Positions 36,357 through 48,474 of a DNA stretch of 64,000 bases are shown piece by piece. The stretch's first letter is position 1; each line of letters opens with the position of its first letter. The translations under genes and the position numbers were made by a program. The notes below the pieces were generated by a model. The model was not told the DNA's origin. It made no database searches and saw nothing but the letters and a program-made list of their open reading frames with translations. This DNA is from Rhizomys pruinosus (taxonomy: Eukaryota > Chordata > Mammalia > Rodentia > Spalacidae), in the NCBI GenBank assembly GCA_009823505.1, contig VZQC01011003.1, positions 2,003,002 through 2,067,001 on the forward strand, written 5' to 3'.

Positions 36357-36959
36357 TTATTTGGCTAGGGTTGGGGCCTGCTGTCTATTTCCCTTGTTCT
36401 ACATTGGGTTCTTGTTTGATTGAGTTGGCATGGGTCTTGTGCATGCTGCCACAAGTTCCCAGTGGCCTGAAAGCCTCTGTCTCCTTATGCTCATGCACCA
36501 ACCCTGGCTCTTACAACCTTTCTGCCTCCTCTTCTGCAACTGTCCCTGATACAGGAGTCCTGTCCAGGAACATGCACTCTACAGTCTCTTGTTCTCTAAA
36601 ATTTAACCAGTTGTGGCCTTCTCTGTACATTGCACTTTGCTCTATGAGAAGCTTCACTGGTGGGAGTTGAGGGATGTTATTAGTATTCTCTCTACCCCTA
36701 TTCCACTATGTTCCATGAGCCTTAGATGTAGAGGTTCTACTTAGAGCTGGGCGTCTCTCAGACATATATTCTCTGTGTGTGACCAGTTGTGGAAATATGT
36801 AATAGCTTCTATCTATTGCAAAAAGAAGCTTCTTTGATGAGTGGTGTACCATATACCTGTCTGTAAATAAGGATCTATATTTAGCATCCAGTAAGAAATT
36901 TCATTCGTCTATAGATATGACAGAGATAGAGTTCTCTCTAAGATCTATGACCTCTCCGG

Positions 36960-37002
<43 letters not shown>

Positions 37003-37130
37003 TATATTTGCAGTGCGGCCATGAGTTCCCTCCCACTGAGAGAGTGTTTAGTCAATTAGATAATTGTTGATTACCCCCTTGATAAAAGTACCACTGCTGC
37101 AAATAAAGATGGTTTGCTCTGCCAGCCATA
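36357..37130 (-). repeat. L1 3'UTR (Lx-like), right part
   Basis: gttggcatgggtcttgtgc, ggctcttacaacctttctgc and aaaaagaagcttctttgatg follow the order seen at 7260-7560. A (GT)20 run at 36962-37001 interrupts it. Confidence 0.6.
36962..37001. repeat. (GT)n microsatellite
   Basis: A pure GT run of 20 units within L1-derived sequence. Confidence 0.98.
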
Positions 37131-37184
37131 TGGTTATTAGGCTTTGGAGCTAGGTTGGACCATTGATTGATTTTCTCCCTTAGT

Positions 37185-37375
37185 AGCTTGCATTGGATTA
37201 TTTTTATGTGTATGTATGTTAGCTCGTATAAATTTCTGTGCACTACAGGCGCACAGAAGCAAAGGCAGGCAGAAGGGGGCATCAAATCCTCTGGAACTGG
37301 AGCTACTGAAGTTGGGCCCTCTGCAAGAGCAGTAAAAGTTCCTAACTGCTGGGCTGCTCTTCCTCCAGCCCTGGG
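37185..37375 (-). repeat. Diverged B2 SINE
   Basis: tttttatgtgtatgtatgtt to gctgctcttcctccagccc, with ctctggaactggagctactg in the middle. Confidence 0.75.
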
Positions 37376-38645
37376 ATTTTTATTTGCAAACACCTCCTAA
37401 TGGTTTCTCTCAAACCACTGACCTGAGTTTGGGAGCTTCTGGAAGGAGCATCTGCATCCTAAAGAGCAGCCACAGGCCAAGAACTCAAAGTCTGTGTGGT
37501 TGGGAAAGTTTGGTCAAAGCTCTAGCTATGCTTAAGTATCACTCTGAATAAGATATTTAAGCTCCTTTGGGCCTCAGTTTTCTATAAAATGCTGGAACTG
37601 AATCATAGGATTCTATTACAATCCTTTCTGGCTCTGAAAAATTCTGCAATTGTTTGTTGTAATAAAGGGAAAATTAGAACCCTTGACCCAGTACTACCTT
37701 CATGTACAAGATGAGCTCTGTGTTTCCATCATCCTAAGATGGTTCTAACAGACTTAGCACTCAGCTGATTGTTCAGAAGAACTTGTAGAGACATTCAGAA
37801 TGAAGCTGAGGCAGGTGACCACTTCCTGCTGGGGTGGCTTTGCCAGGTTAAGGATCTAACGGCAGCACTTGGCATGTGGGTGTTTAACAGGTATGACATT
37901 TCACTCACCAAAGGGGAGGGCAGTATTTTTAGCACAGAATTCATGAAAGTTTAGGAAAAAAGGACTAGTATTTGGAGTAGAGTATGAACAAGCAGAGATC
38001 CTATGTTCAAAAACTAAATATAAAGCCCCCTTTCACAAAAGGCGTGCATTTACTTTCACCATACCGCTTGAAAAGATCTCTCCTCTGTGTTTCCTGAAAG
38101 GCAGTTTTCCATCTGGTTCAGTAACTTCTGCTTCACATCCCTCCCTCCTGTCTGCAGATGATCTAAGAACCTGTATGGAATAGATGGAAAATGTTAATGA
38201 AATAAATGATAAGAGTTACCTTTGCTTGAGCATTTACTGTTGGGGCGCATTTCCCATGCATTTAGTCACTTTATTCTTTCAATAATGTTATTATTACCCC
38301 TCCTGTCTAGAGAAAGAAAAGAAGGTTCCAGACCTAAGGGCACAAGGCAGAGCAGAAACCAGGATAAAGGAGTCTTGTTTACAAGTGGGTCATCTAAAAG
38401 CTTGCACACCAAATAGAGGACTTTCCTGACCCTCCTGATGGAAAGAAAATAGACACTTTTAGACTCTTGAAATTTCATAACTTTTCCTTCTGTGAGCCTT
38501 TCCCTAGAAGATACTACAGGATGAGCTCTACTCAGACAAGGGAATAAAACACGAAAGAGAAGGACATAGGATTTAGAAAATGGAATTCTAGGCAGATAAG
38601 AAGCAGCAGAATTATGAGGTTGATGTTGAAGGCAGCTTTAAGCTG
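37376..38645. other. Intergenic, nothing recognised
   Basis: About 1.3 kb with no recognisable repeat or gene. Confidence 0.65.
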
Positions 38646-38855
38646 TCCTGTTTTACTGTTTATTTAGTTATTCATTCACTCATTTGAAACGTTTGCCACT
38701 CTAACACATTCATTTATTCAGATGGGTGTGGAGGTCAGAAGACAACTTTCCGGAGTTGGCTCTCTACATCTACGCAGTGAATCCCAGGGATTGAACTAGG
38801 TCACAAGGCTTGACTGCAAGTGCCTTTGCTGGCTGAGACATCATCTCACCAGATT
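38646..38855 (-). repeat. B3-type SINE
   Basis: tttatttagttattcattc, ggaggtcagaagacaacttt and ttgctggctgagacatcatc match a diverged reversed B3. Confidence 0.7.
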
Positions 38856-39152
38856 TTAAGATTTCTATGCAGTTGACAAAGATAGCAAAATAACCAGAAG
38901 GCGCAGTGAATGGAGATCGCCTAACAGGGCTAAAAATGGAATGGAAAGGTTATTTAAGATGGTTTTTGTGGTTATTGACAGGCTTTTTAGAAGATTTGAG
39001 AATCAGTATTAGGTTCACAGAAAACTGAGCAAGTAGAAACACAATGCAATAATGAACTTCAGGAAAATAAGAATTATACAAGTAGTAAAAGTGAGCAATA
39101 ATTAGCAGGGACCAACATTTATATATTTGTAATAGTGTAAAGAGATGGAATT

Positions 39153-39167
39153 TTGTGTGTGTGTGTG

Positions 39168-39224
<57 letters not shown>
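39153..39224. repeat. (GT)n / (AT)n microsatellite
   Basis: GT runs separated by an ATAT core. Confidence 0.97.
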
Positions 39225-39267
39225 AGGTCAGAGAGTGATTTCAGGTTTCTTTCTCAGTTACTTCTTT

Positions 39268-39508
39268 TTTTTATTTTATTTTATTTTATTTATGTGTATG
39301 AACGTACTGTCTGCATGCAAGTTTGTGCACCCGTGTCGTGCAATGCCGCGGAGGTCAGAAGAGGGTGTCGGATTCCCCTGGAACTGGAGTTCTCCTGGAA
39401 TTGGAGTTTCAGACGGTTCTCAGCCGCCATGTGGGTGCTGGGGATCGAACCCGGGTCCTCTGTAAGAACAGTCGGCGCTCTTAACTGCTAGGCCATCTCT
39501 CCAGCCCC
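39268..39508 (-). repeat. B2 SINE with 17-bp internal duplication
   Basis: A TTTTA array leads into the reversed body. The tandem segment is about 39376-39409, and the copy ends gccatctctccagcccc. The motif tcagttacttctt occurs at both edges (39253-39265 and 39508-39520), a clear target-site duplication. Confidence 0.95.
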
Positions 39509-39520
39509 TCAGTTACTTCT

Positions 39521-39746
39521 TGCATTATTTTTTGAGATGGAGGCTCTCATTGAACCTGGAATTTACCAATTGACTAGGTTAGCTGACCAGTAAGTGCCAA
39601 ATATCTTCCTGTCTGCCTCCCCAGAACCGGGATCACAGCACATATGCCACATCTAGCTTTTTTAAAACTATGGGTGGTAAGGCTCAAACTCAAGTGCTCA
39701 TACTTATACAACAAGCTCTTTCCTGACTGGGCCATTTCCTCAGCCT
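39521..39746 (-). repeat. B4/RSINE-type SINE
   Basis: tttttgagatggaggctctc, gaatttaccaattgactagg and a tRNA-like end gccatttcctcagcc follow a B1-plus-tRNA-tail layout, reversed and diverged. Confidence 0.6.
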
Positions 39747-40309
39747 CTAAATCCAGAATATTTATTTAACAACAACAGGGAAAAATAACAACAGCAACAA
39801 ACAAACAGAAAGTTTAACTACAAGCCAACATTATGGAACTCTTACTCTGAGTCAATGTAACTGCTCCTATTGCTTAACATGCTCAGTTATTCTACTCACC
39901 TATGTGCTCTTAGTGGCAGCACCCTATTTCAAATATAAGAAAACTAAAGCACAGAAGATAGCTTAAGCACTCTGCCCAAGATCATGCAGCTGGAATTCAA
40001 ACATCAGGAGTCTGCGCCCAGAGCACCACCTGCCATTCACATAGTAGGCCATCTCATACTAGCCGTGTGGAAAGAGAGGAGAAAAGAGGCGGGGTGCTTA
40101 GGAGATGGTGCGGAAGGAAGATAAATCTCCATCTTCTCTAATAATAAACCAACAGATGCATATCTAGAACAGATAAGGCAAGGAATTTTTGTCCGTGCAA
40201 CTACTCCATTTAGAATACAGAAGAGCAAAAACAGCTGAAGGTGTCTGTCTCCAGGGGAAGGCGACTAGAGGGGACAGGGAAGGGGGTGTTTGTTATTACT
40301 AAAATCTCT

Positions 40310-40560
40310 GGGCTGGAGAGATGGCCTAGGTTGAGAGCGCCGACCGCTCTTACAGAGGACCCGGGTTCGATCCCCAGCACCCACATGGCGGCCGAGAACC
40401 ATCTGAGACTCCAATTCCAGGAGAACTCCAGTTCCAGGGGAATCCGAGACCTTCTTCTGACCTCCGCGGCATTGCACGACACGGGTGCACACACCTGCAT
40501 GCAGACAGTGCATTCATACACATACAGAAATAAATAAAATTAATAAAAAAAAATTTAAAT
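40310..40560 (+). repeat. B2 SINE with 17-bp internal duplication
   Basis: gggctggagagatggcctag to ataaaattaataaaaaaaa, with tandem segments near 40409-40442. The motif aaatctct occurs at both edges (40302-40309 and 40557-40564). Confidence 0.95.
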
Positions 40561-40591
40561 CTCTTCATTTAGTTTTTAAAGTGACTTTTTT

Positions 40592-40637
40592 CAAATAAAT
40601 TGATTTTTATTACATATTTTTTGTTTACTCAGTGTGA

Positions 40638-40679
<42 letters not shown>

Positions 40680-40790
40680 GGATAACTGTCAGGAGTCCAT
40701 TGTCTCTACCATGTGGGTCTGGGATTGAACTCAGGTTGTCAGGCTTAACAAGAAGCGTCTTTACCCACTGAGTCATTTCACAGGTCCTAA
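40592..40790 (-). repeat. B3-type SINE with GT/GA tract
   Basis: A (GT)n(GA)n run at 40630-40680 separates the tail from the head, which ends tacccactgagtcatttcac. Confidence 0.75.
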
Positions 40791-40801
40791 AGTGACTTTC
40801 T

Positions 40802-40962
40802 TTTTTCTTTTCCTTTTTTGGGGGGGGTGTTTTGACAATGTCTCCCTGGTCTGGAACTCACTCTGTGGACCAGGCTGGCCTTGAACTCATAGAGATCCAC
40901 CTGCCTCTGCCTCTGCTTCCCAAGTGCTAGGATTAAAGGCGTGCGCCACCACGCCCAGCATA
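40802..40962 (-). repeat. B1 SINE
   Basis: It ends gcgccaccacgcccagc and has the extra ctctgcctctgcttcc hexamer copy in the middle. Confidence 0.95.
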
Positions 40963-41467
40963 AAGTGAGTTTCATATAACATTAGATACTTCTTTTAAGA
41001 AGTTTTCCCCACAAAAGATATTTAAAGGGACAGATCCCCTCCCAAGTCAGGCCCAGCTGTCTCATAACTGTTTCATGGAGACCACTGTTGGTTTGATGAG
41101 AGTTTTGTTGTCTCATGTACACAAACTGAGGCTGGTACAGCCAGTAGTCACCAATGATTGAGCCAGAAATTTATAGTTAGAATATTTATTTTCAAGGGGC
41201 AATATAAAGACCACTTATAACAGATTTACCTGCCAAAAGGCTCTTCAGTGGCACAAAGTGCATCTACCCAGAAGTACAGCCCAGGCCCCAGGCTACCCAC
41301 TTGCATCAGACTCTCAAATATTCATAAAATGAAATTTGGCATGTATTACTGATCCCTAATAATCCAATACCTATCTAAATTCAGTTTCATTTACAGAGTA
41401 TCAGATTTCACTCCTTTTAGCATCTTTCAAATCTTCCCCTTGTCATTTTAGCTTAAAGGGCCAACCT

Positions 41468-41706
41468 AGGGCTGGAGACATGGCTCAGTGGATAAGAACA
41501 CTTACCATCCTTGCAGAGGATTCAGGTTCAGTTCCCAGCACCCATGTGATAACTAACAACTGTTTGTGATTCCAGTTCCAGGGATCTGATACCTTCTTCT
41601 GGCCTCTGCCAGGCTTTGCTCATCATGGATGTTCTTACATACATGTGGACAAAACATTGATACACATAAAAATTTAAATAAACATTTAAATAAAATTTTA
41701 AAAGAG
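41468..41706 (+). repeat. B2 SINE
   Basis: agggctggagacatggctca to aaataaaattttaaaag, without the 17-bp duplication. Confidence 0.85.
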
Positions 41707-43050
41707 GGCCAACCTAATGCTGATATTGATTTATTCATTCTCAGCTACCACTTCAAGGATGCAATAGCAGATGAATCACAACAACAGCAGTTATTACTAT
41801 GCTATAGTACATGGTTTTGTGTTTAAAAATCCCTTAAATCAGTTAATCATTTAAAAATCCCCACAGTATGTGGGGACAAGATGAAGAGACATCCATGTCT
41901 GACAACAAATCGAATGAGAAGCAGGGCATAGTTGATGATCTCAGATATTTTCTGCCGGTACTTCAGGGTCCTTCCCAGAAACAAACCATTAGCCATTATG
42001 ATAAATTCCCGAATCATCCACACAGGCATGGTAGATAAACTCTACCTGGAAGCTGTGCTATGGCTTCATGCCATGTGTCTTCACAATAAGAGAGTTTGGT
42101 ACCTGATAAAGAATGCTTAGGAAGGAGAGGCAGACAGCAGGAAGCACAGCCTTTTACAGGGGGATACCACTCAAAGGCTAATGAACAGAACAGGTTCTGC
42201 AGAAAGCAGCAGAACCACGCTGTGGTTGTATGTGGCCAGTGACCCTGCTGCAGTTGTAGACAACCAGATACCAGAACAGACTTGCCTAATATATAGAGGC
42301 AAAGAAAGTTAGAGAAAGTTTGTTCTCAGAGAATGGTCAGAGAGTCTATTCTAGAGATTCCAAACCCAGAAACCAAGGCCTACTAAGGCTCAGACATGGA
42401 ACAATGATTGGTTTGCCAAAGCTGTGCCTATCCCAATGATAGGGAGGCCAATAAGGGAAGTAAGAAACTCAGTTAACAGTTAAATTGCACCTTGCTTTGG
42501 TAGTCTGTGTAAGCTTTTACCAAAAGGGAAGACAACACCCATAGTTAGTCCTTCTTGAAATGTAAATCCTTTACTGAAACCCACCAATTGATCTGTCTCT
42601 TGAAAGAGTAGATTAGTCCTCTGGAACCTGGCCATCTCCAGAAGAACCTCTAAAATGGCAATCTGGACCAGGCAAAGCAGAAAGCTAGAGCACAGGTTCA
42701 TATAATAGCTGGTGGAAGCAGCTTAAGTTTCATTTTGGTCCACAGTTTTAGAGGGATTCACTCCGTTGTGGCAGGGAAGGCCTGGCACAGTAACTCAGTT
42801 TGCGACAATGGAAGCATGTGTCAGAACGGTTCACATCAAGGCAGACCGGGAAGCAAGAGCGCACAGCCACCAGAGGCTGGGCAGCATCTTCAAGCCCCGC
42901 CTCTAGTAACCTGTCTCCAGTACCTAGGGCCCATCTCTTAAAGCACAATCTGCTGGTGAGCAGTCATTCAAAACGTGAGCCTGGGAGTGGGGTGCGTTTC
43001 AGAGTCAAGCCATAGCAACTAATGAGGACTCAATCAAGACATAAATAATT
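41707..43050. other. Intergenic, no repeat recognised
   Basis: No SINE or L1 is seen. Short overlapping open frames on both strands at 41847-42120 lack any family I recognise. Confidence 0.6.
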
Positions 43051-43052
43051 TA

Positions 43053-43220
43053 TTCTGGCCGTGGTGGCACACCCTTTTAATCCTAGCACTTGGGAGGCAG
43101 AGGCAGGTGGATCTTTGTGAGTTCAAGGCCAGCCTGAACTCTGGTCTACAGAGCAAGTTCCAGGACAGCTGGGGCTACAGGGAGACCCTGTCTCAAAAAA
43201 GACCAAAAAAAAAAAAAAAA
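43053..43220 (+). repeat. B1 SINE with small internal expansion
   Basis: ggccgtggtggcacaccc to ctcaaaaaagacc with a long A tail. The segment cctgaactctggtctaca has extra bases relative to other copies. Confidence 0.92.
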
Positions 43221-44700
43221 TGTATCCTGAAACAATCACACAGTTTCTCCTGCATGCCCCAACTGATTTACCCAGGCACTGCCGGGATCACCAATGTCTA
43301 CCCCACCCACAAGGAGGGGAGTCATAAACACTTGGCTCTAGTCTTCTCCATCAGCCTTCTGCTTCCCATTCTTTTATCAAGAAGAACAATATTGTGACCT
43401 CTGTGCTAGTAAGCTTGGGATCCACAGCAAGAGGGCTTGCTTCATAAACCAGCGTATATTGCTTTTTTTTTTTTCTTTGTTGAAGAAAGGGCACAGATAC
43501 TGAAAGTAGTTGAATTTCAGAAAGATTCAAGCACCCTCAAGCCTGGTGTTAGTGATCCCAAACCATCACTACTTGAGACGCCCAAACTATCCAGCCCACT
43601 GCCAGATGCTTCGAAGAAGTTGTACTAGCTTTGCTCCTGGGATGTATGTCAAAGCATACAGAATTGTTGCTCTCCGTGTTTCTAACCCCTCTAGAAACCC
43701 TCTGAGTTAAATTTCCTGCTTTTGTAATTCAGTGTCTCCCTTCCCCCCCAGGAGTCTCCCAGGAGCTGTTTTAGGGATTCCTGTGATGCAGAACTGAAAC
43801 AGATAGAAGGAAACCCCACGAAGTCAGTCACAGGACAGGCTGGAGGAAGGGTCAGAACATGTTCTGAAACGGAGAAAACCAGAAAGAGCCTTGCAAGGCC
43901 AGAGAGTGGGGCGGGTGAGGAGTCAAATTTGAGAAGTGCTTTTATGGGTTACAGCCCTGAGGCCATTTAAAAATATATTGCTGGACTGCTCATTGGCTGA
44001 AAGTCTTCTTTGAGACTAGACCCTATGAATCATACTTTCAACAGAACCCTAGAAGGGACTAACATAATCCTGCTGCTTCCTTTGAATAACCATTTGCATA
44101 ATCTATGCAGGTTATCTTGAACCTCAAGAGAAGCATGGAAAATTACCCAACTCACAGGATCTTAAGTTACCAGAAACTTAACAAACCAAAATCCAAAAGT
44201 ACCAAAACACTGCTGTTTCTGGTTTTCCCATCCATACACCACTGCATCCAAAGCCAGGATCATCTTTACTGCTTGACATCCAATAGACATATGTATTCTC
44301 CATCTCGCTGAGAAAGAAAGTTTCTTATTCTGGTGGTCTTTGTTTTAACACCTCATGAAAGGGCTCTAGGTTGTCCCCTAAGAGGGTTGGATTGGCTTGG
44401 TTGACATTTTGTCTTGATGTGTCCCCTGCGTGACAGCATGCATTCTTAGTCAATTCATTGTTCACTAATAAAAGGACCCTTTAAACTCCCCAAATTGAAA
44501 GTATTTAAAGAACGCAGATATTTAGAATTAGTACAGTCACAAAGCCAAGAGGTGTTTAACTAATAAGTACCAAAAGCAGGTGTACGTTTTCAGCAAAGTA
44601 AGAGGCAAGGAATCAGGAGAGCTTTCCCTCATAAAGAAAGAAAACAAAATGAAGAGCAAACAGCTGCAGAAAGTATAGTAACAGGAAAAATTGTGATATC
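43221..44700. other. Intergenic, nothing recognised
   Basis: About 1.5 kb without identifiable repeats or genes apart from a T run near 43463. Confidence 0.6.
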
Positions 44701-44713
44701 TAAGCTGCTAGGA

Positions 44714-44728
44714 TCTCTCTCTCTCTCT

Positions 44729-44779
<51 letters not shown>
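44714..44779. repeat. (CT)n microsatellite
   Basis: A CT run interrupted twice by TTTC. Confidence 0.97.
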
Positions 44780-44784
<5 letters not shown>

Positions 44785-45574
44785 CATTGAAGGGGACTAG
44801 AACAGAAATAACAGGAGTTGGAATTCACTGGGGAAATTACTTCGGAAGCACGCAGTGGAACAGGCAACGGGGAAACAGGCAACGGAGAAACAGGTCCCCA
44901 CCGGTGGTAACCATAGTGACAGAGCTGAGGAAGGGTGGGAGGTGTGGAGAGAGGGAGCAAAGAACAGCACAGGGAAAGAAAAGAAGAGGAGAGAAGGGAC
45001 ATCAGATCAAGGGGCGAGGGGTAAGGTGAGTAGCTGGAGCTCAATTCGGCTATTTAAGGGAAGAATTTAGTTAACTGCAATTAATTAGGCAAGCAGGCTG
45101 CACATAATGTTGTGGATTCCTTTTACATTAGAAAGAAAATCTAAATGTTTCTTTAGAGCGCTAATAAAGCAGAATCAAGAGCCAGCAGTAGAAAGTGTGG
45201 TACTTTAACCACAGAGTGGGGAAGAGGTGGGTGTCAGGAAGGTTTGCGGGAAGATGGCCAGAGGATCCCAGAATCGCCTAGCTCGGTGACCACCGCATAG
45301 AGCTCCCCCTGGTGGCAGGTGTCTCCAATTGCTAGGAGGAGATTTCATTGATGCTGAAGTGGCAAAACCGAAGCCCTAGGTGGTGGGATGGACTGATAAA
45401 CCACAGGATGATCTGCTAAATGTAAATGGTGTGTGTAACGGATTAGTCTGCACTGCTTCCACCACCTCCTACTAAGGCGGCATATGCAGATTAACTTCTT
45501 GCTGCTTCATCCTCTGAAATGTTTAAAAAAATATAAGAGGGAGGAAAGAAATGGAGAGGACACGCCTAAGCTTC
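44780..45574. other. Intergenic; short direct repeats and an imperfect X-box
   Basis: Three approximate 15-bp copies of aacaggcaacggrga lie at 44859-44893, followed by ggtaaccatagtgac (44906-44920), a one-mismatch RFX X-box. The rest shows no repeat. Confidence 0.35.
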
Positions 45575-45617
45575 AAAAAAGTATTCCTTACAACTATATG
45601 TCTTCAAAAATCAAATC

Positions 45618-45774
45618 AGCCAGGCGTGATGGTGCACGCCTTTAATCCTAGCACTTGGGAGGCAGAGGCTGGTGGATCTTTGTGAGTTCAAGGCCAGCCT
45701 GGTCTACAGAGTGAGTTCCAGGACAGCTGGGGCTACAGGGAGACCCTGTTTTGAAAAGACAAAAAAAAAAAAAA
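45618..45774 (+). repeat. B1 SINE (first of a pair)
   Basis: gccaggcgtgatggtgcac to ccctgttttgaaaagac and a 16-A tail. Confidence 0.95.
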
Positions 45775-45815
45775 AAGTATTCCTTACAACTATATGTCTT
45801 CAAAAAATCAAATCA

Positions 45816-45974
45816 GCCGGGCGTGATGGTGCATGCCTTTAATCCCAGCACTTGGGAGGCAGAGGCAGAGGCAGAGGCCGAGGCAGGATCCCTATGAATT
45901 CAAAGCCAGCCTGGTCTACATAGTGAGTTCCAGGACAGCCAGAGCTACAGGGAGACTCTGTCTAAAAAAGACAA
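45816..45974 (+). repeat. B1 SINE (second of a pair)
   Basis: gccgggcgtgatggtgcatg to actctgtctaaaaaagac. It holds a gcagag hexamer expansion at 45857-45880 and differs from the first copy at many sites. Confidence 0.95.
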
Positions 45975-45975
45975 A

Positions 45976-46018
<43 letters not shown>
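45976..46018. repeat. (ATA)n microsatellite
   Basis: About 14 AAT units grown from the tail of the second B1. Confidence 0.97.
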
Positions 46019-46019
<1 letters not shown>

Positions 46020-46551
46020 CAGAAAAAGGGGAAGTGGTTGAACCCTGCGAGTTTCATGAAGGGGAGCCCAGCAAGTGTCTTCACCTGTATTCCAGGATCC
46101 CAGTCAGTGTCTGACACAGCTCAGCAGCTCCATACTACCTGCTGGCTCCGGTTAGGCCTGGGTCAACAGAGTCCCCCCCCCCCCCCACTGCAGAGTTCTC
46201 TGAGCTTGCCCTTCCTTCCAGGGTCTGGTTCTGGCTTCCGGTCACTAGACTGCAGACTCTAGGTTCTTGCATCTGCCAGTTCCTTCAGACTCTGCCTGGT
46301 TGTTCTCCAAACTGTACTACATGAGTTGTGACACTGAAATCTATTTAATAACAATGGAATAGCTCCATAGTATGAGATCCGTCTCTGCCCTCTGTGCCCA
46401 ATTGTGTTTTAGAATCACTTCGTGGCATGTCAATATGGAGTCTGTCGTCATTAGAGCATGCCCACTTTATAGTTTTATTCTGCCACTCAGCTTTTGGTCA
46501 ACATATTCTTACTCATATTTCTTCCTATTATTAAATGATTTCTCCATGGTC

Positions 46552-46770
46552 CTGGACTGATGGCTCAGCAGTTGAGAGCACTGGATGCTCTTCCAGAGGA
46601 CCAGGGTTTGGCTCCCAGCACCCACAACTGTCAATCAGTAACTCCAGTTCCAAGGTAATTCGATGCCTTTACTGACTCTGCAGGCATGGGTGCACTTAAA
46701 TACATGCAGGCATAACATTCATACACATAAAGTTAAAATAATAAATAAAATACTTAAAAATAATTCCTAA
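46552..46770 (+). repeat. B2 SINE, diverged
   Basis: gactgatggctcagcagttg to aataaataaaatacttaa. Confidence 0.8.
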
Positions 46771-46849
46771 AAGAATCTAAAACTTTGAAAAATGAAGATG
46801 TAAACAATTTTTACTTTTCTGTCCAATCTTCTTTTTAGGCTTTTCTTTT

Positions 46850-47072
46850 TTTAATTTTTATTTATTTTTTATGTGTATGAATGTACCGTCTGCATGTAGG
46901 TTTGTGCACCCGTGTAGTGCAATGCTGCGGAGGTCAGAAGAGGGTGTCGGATTCCCCTGGAACTGGAGTTAAAGACGGTTCTCAGCCGCCATGTGGGTGC
47001 TGGGAATCAAACCTGGGTCCTCTGCAAGAGCAGTCAGTGCTCTTAACCGCTAGGCCACCTCTCCAGCCCGCC
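46850..47072 (-). repeat. B2 SINE without the duplication
   Basis: tttttatttattttttatgt to ccacctctccagcccg with a single ctggaactggagttaaag segment. ccttttctttttct and gcttttctttttttaa at the edges suggest a target-site duplication. Confidence 0.92.
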
Positions 47073-47332
47073 TTTTCTTTTTCTAATCAACAAAAATGTC
47101 AAGAAGGTTAAGGATATAGCTCAGAAAGTTGAACACTGCCCTGTCCAACATGTAAAGCCTGGATTTGATTTCCCAATATATATTTTTTAAGTGGCTAAGA
47201 ACAATTTTCTGCCAAGAATTTTTATATTTCATTTTCTTTGCAAATTATTATTTTGAGTAGCTATATAATATTACATTGAGTGGTTATATTTGCTAAATAG
47301 TTCTCTGGTTAGAAAATATATTATAAAAAAAA

Positions 47333-47483
47333 AAAAGCTGGGCGTGGCTCATGCCTTTAATCCTAGCACTCGGGAGGCAGAGGCAGGCAGATCTTTGTGA
47401 GTTCAAGGCCAGCCTGGTCTACAGAGTGAGTTCCAGGGGCTACAGGGAGACCTGGGGCTACAGGGAGACCCTGTCTCAAAAAG

Positions 47484-47486
<3 letters not shown>
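47333..47486 (+). repeat. B1 SINE with internal 19-bp duplication
   Basis: gctgggcgtggctcatgcc to ctgtctcaaaaagac. The segment ggggctacagggagacc occurs twice in tandem at about 47437-47472. Confidence 0.93.
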
Positions 47487-47517
<31 letters not shown>

Positions 47518-47540
47518 TATATATGTATATATATATATGT
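47487..47540. repeat. (AT)n microsatellite
   Basis: An AT run grown from the B1 tail, with GCAT and GTAT interruptions. Confidence 0.95.
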
Positions 47541-48269
47541 TATATCCAGATCTTTATAGTAGAATACAATAGTCCTATAAACACCTTTGCCATGAAGGCT
47601 TTCTTTTCCACTATTTGGACTGCTTTCTCAAGATTTTTGGAAGCAGAATTCCTAGATATTTTCAAGTTCAAAGAAATATTGCCATTCTTCCTTTGTAAAA
47701 GGCCTGCAGAGAGCTCAGGCTACAGCCTTCAGAGAAAATGTATTCGTAATCATGCTTTCTATGCTCTAAGTTCTTAGGAATGAGAAACAAGATATTACAA
47801 TGTTTGCGTACTTCTTGAAAAACATAAGAGGAGAATTTAAGTGGCTCAAAACACTAAAACCTCAGGAACAAATGGTGGGACTGGAGCCTGGGAAACCGGC
47901 TGGCAAGGACTGAATGGTCCTGCTGACAATTTGAACCCTCCTCCCCAGCATGGCAGACAGACTATAGAGTTCCAGCCATCTAGAAAGGCACCATCTCTTT
48001 CATCCCCAGTGTCCAGAGCTGAGTTAGCTTATGGTTGGGAGAGGAAAAAAACAAACAAACAAACAACTTTTTTATGGTTTTCAAGTTTAGAGATTAAGGG
48101 GATCTGAGAATGTGAACTGATGAAGGTCAGATTAGCAGATTTTATCTGAACCTGTAACAGACATGCTCAGAGGTGCTTCTTCGCAGGGGTGATTAGCACT
48201 GGGGACTTAGTCACTCTGTGTGTTGAAAGAAAGAGAGGGGGAGCAAAGGCAGTCCTCAGCAGACAATTG

Positions 48270-48426
48270 ATTTTTTTTTTTTTGTCTTTTTGAGCCAGGG
48301 TCTCCCTTTTAGTCCCAGCTGGCCTGGAGCTCGCTATGCAGGCCAGGCGGGCCTTGAACTCACAGAGATCCCCCTGCCTCTGCCTCCTGAGTTCTGGGAT
48401 TAAAAGTGAGCACCACCACGCCTGGC
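48270..48426 (-). repeat. B1 SINE
   Basis: tttttttttttgtctttttgagccagg to caccaccacgcctggcctc, reversed. The motif cagacaattgatt at the left and cagacagtggatt at the right suggest an imperfect flanking repeat. Confidence 0.92.
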
Positions 48427-48474
48427 CTCAGACAGTGGATTTTATTTTATTTTATTTCATTATTATTTTTTTTA

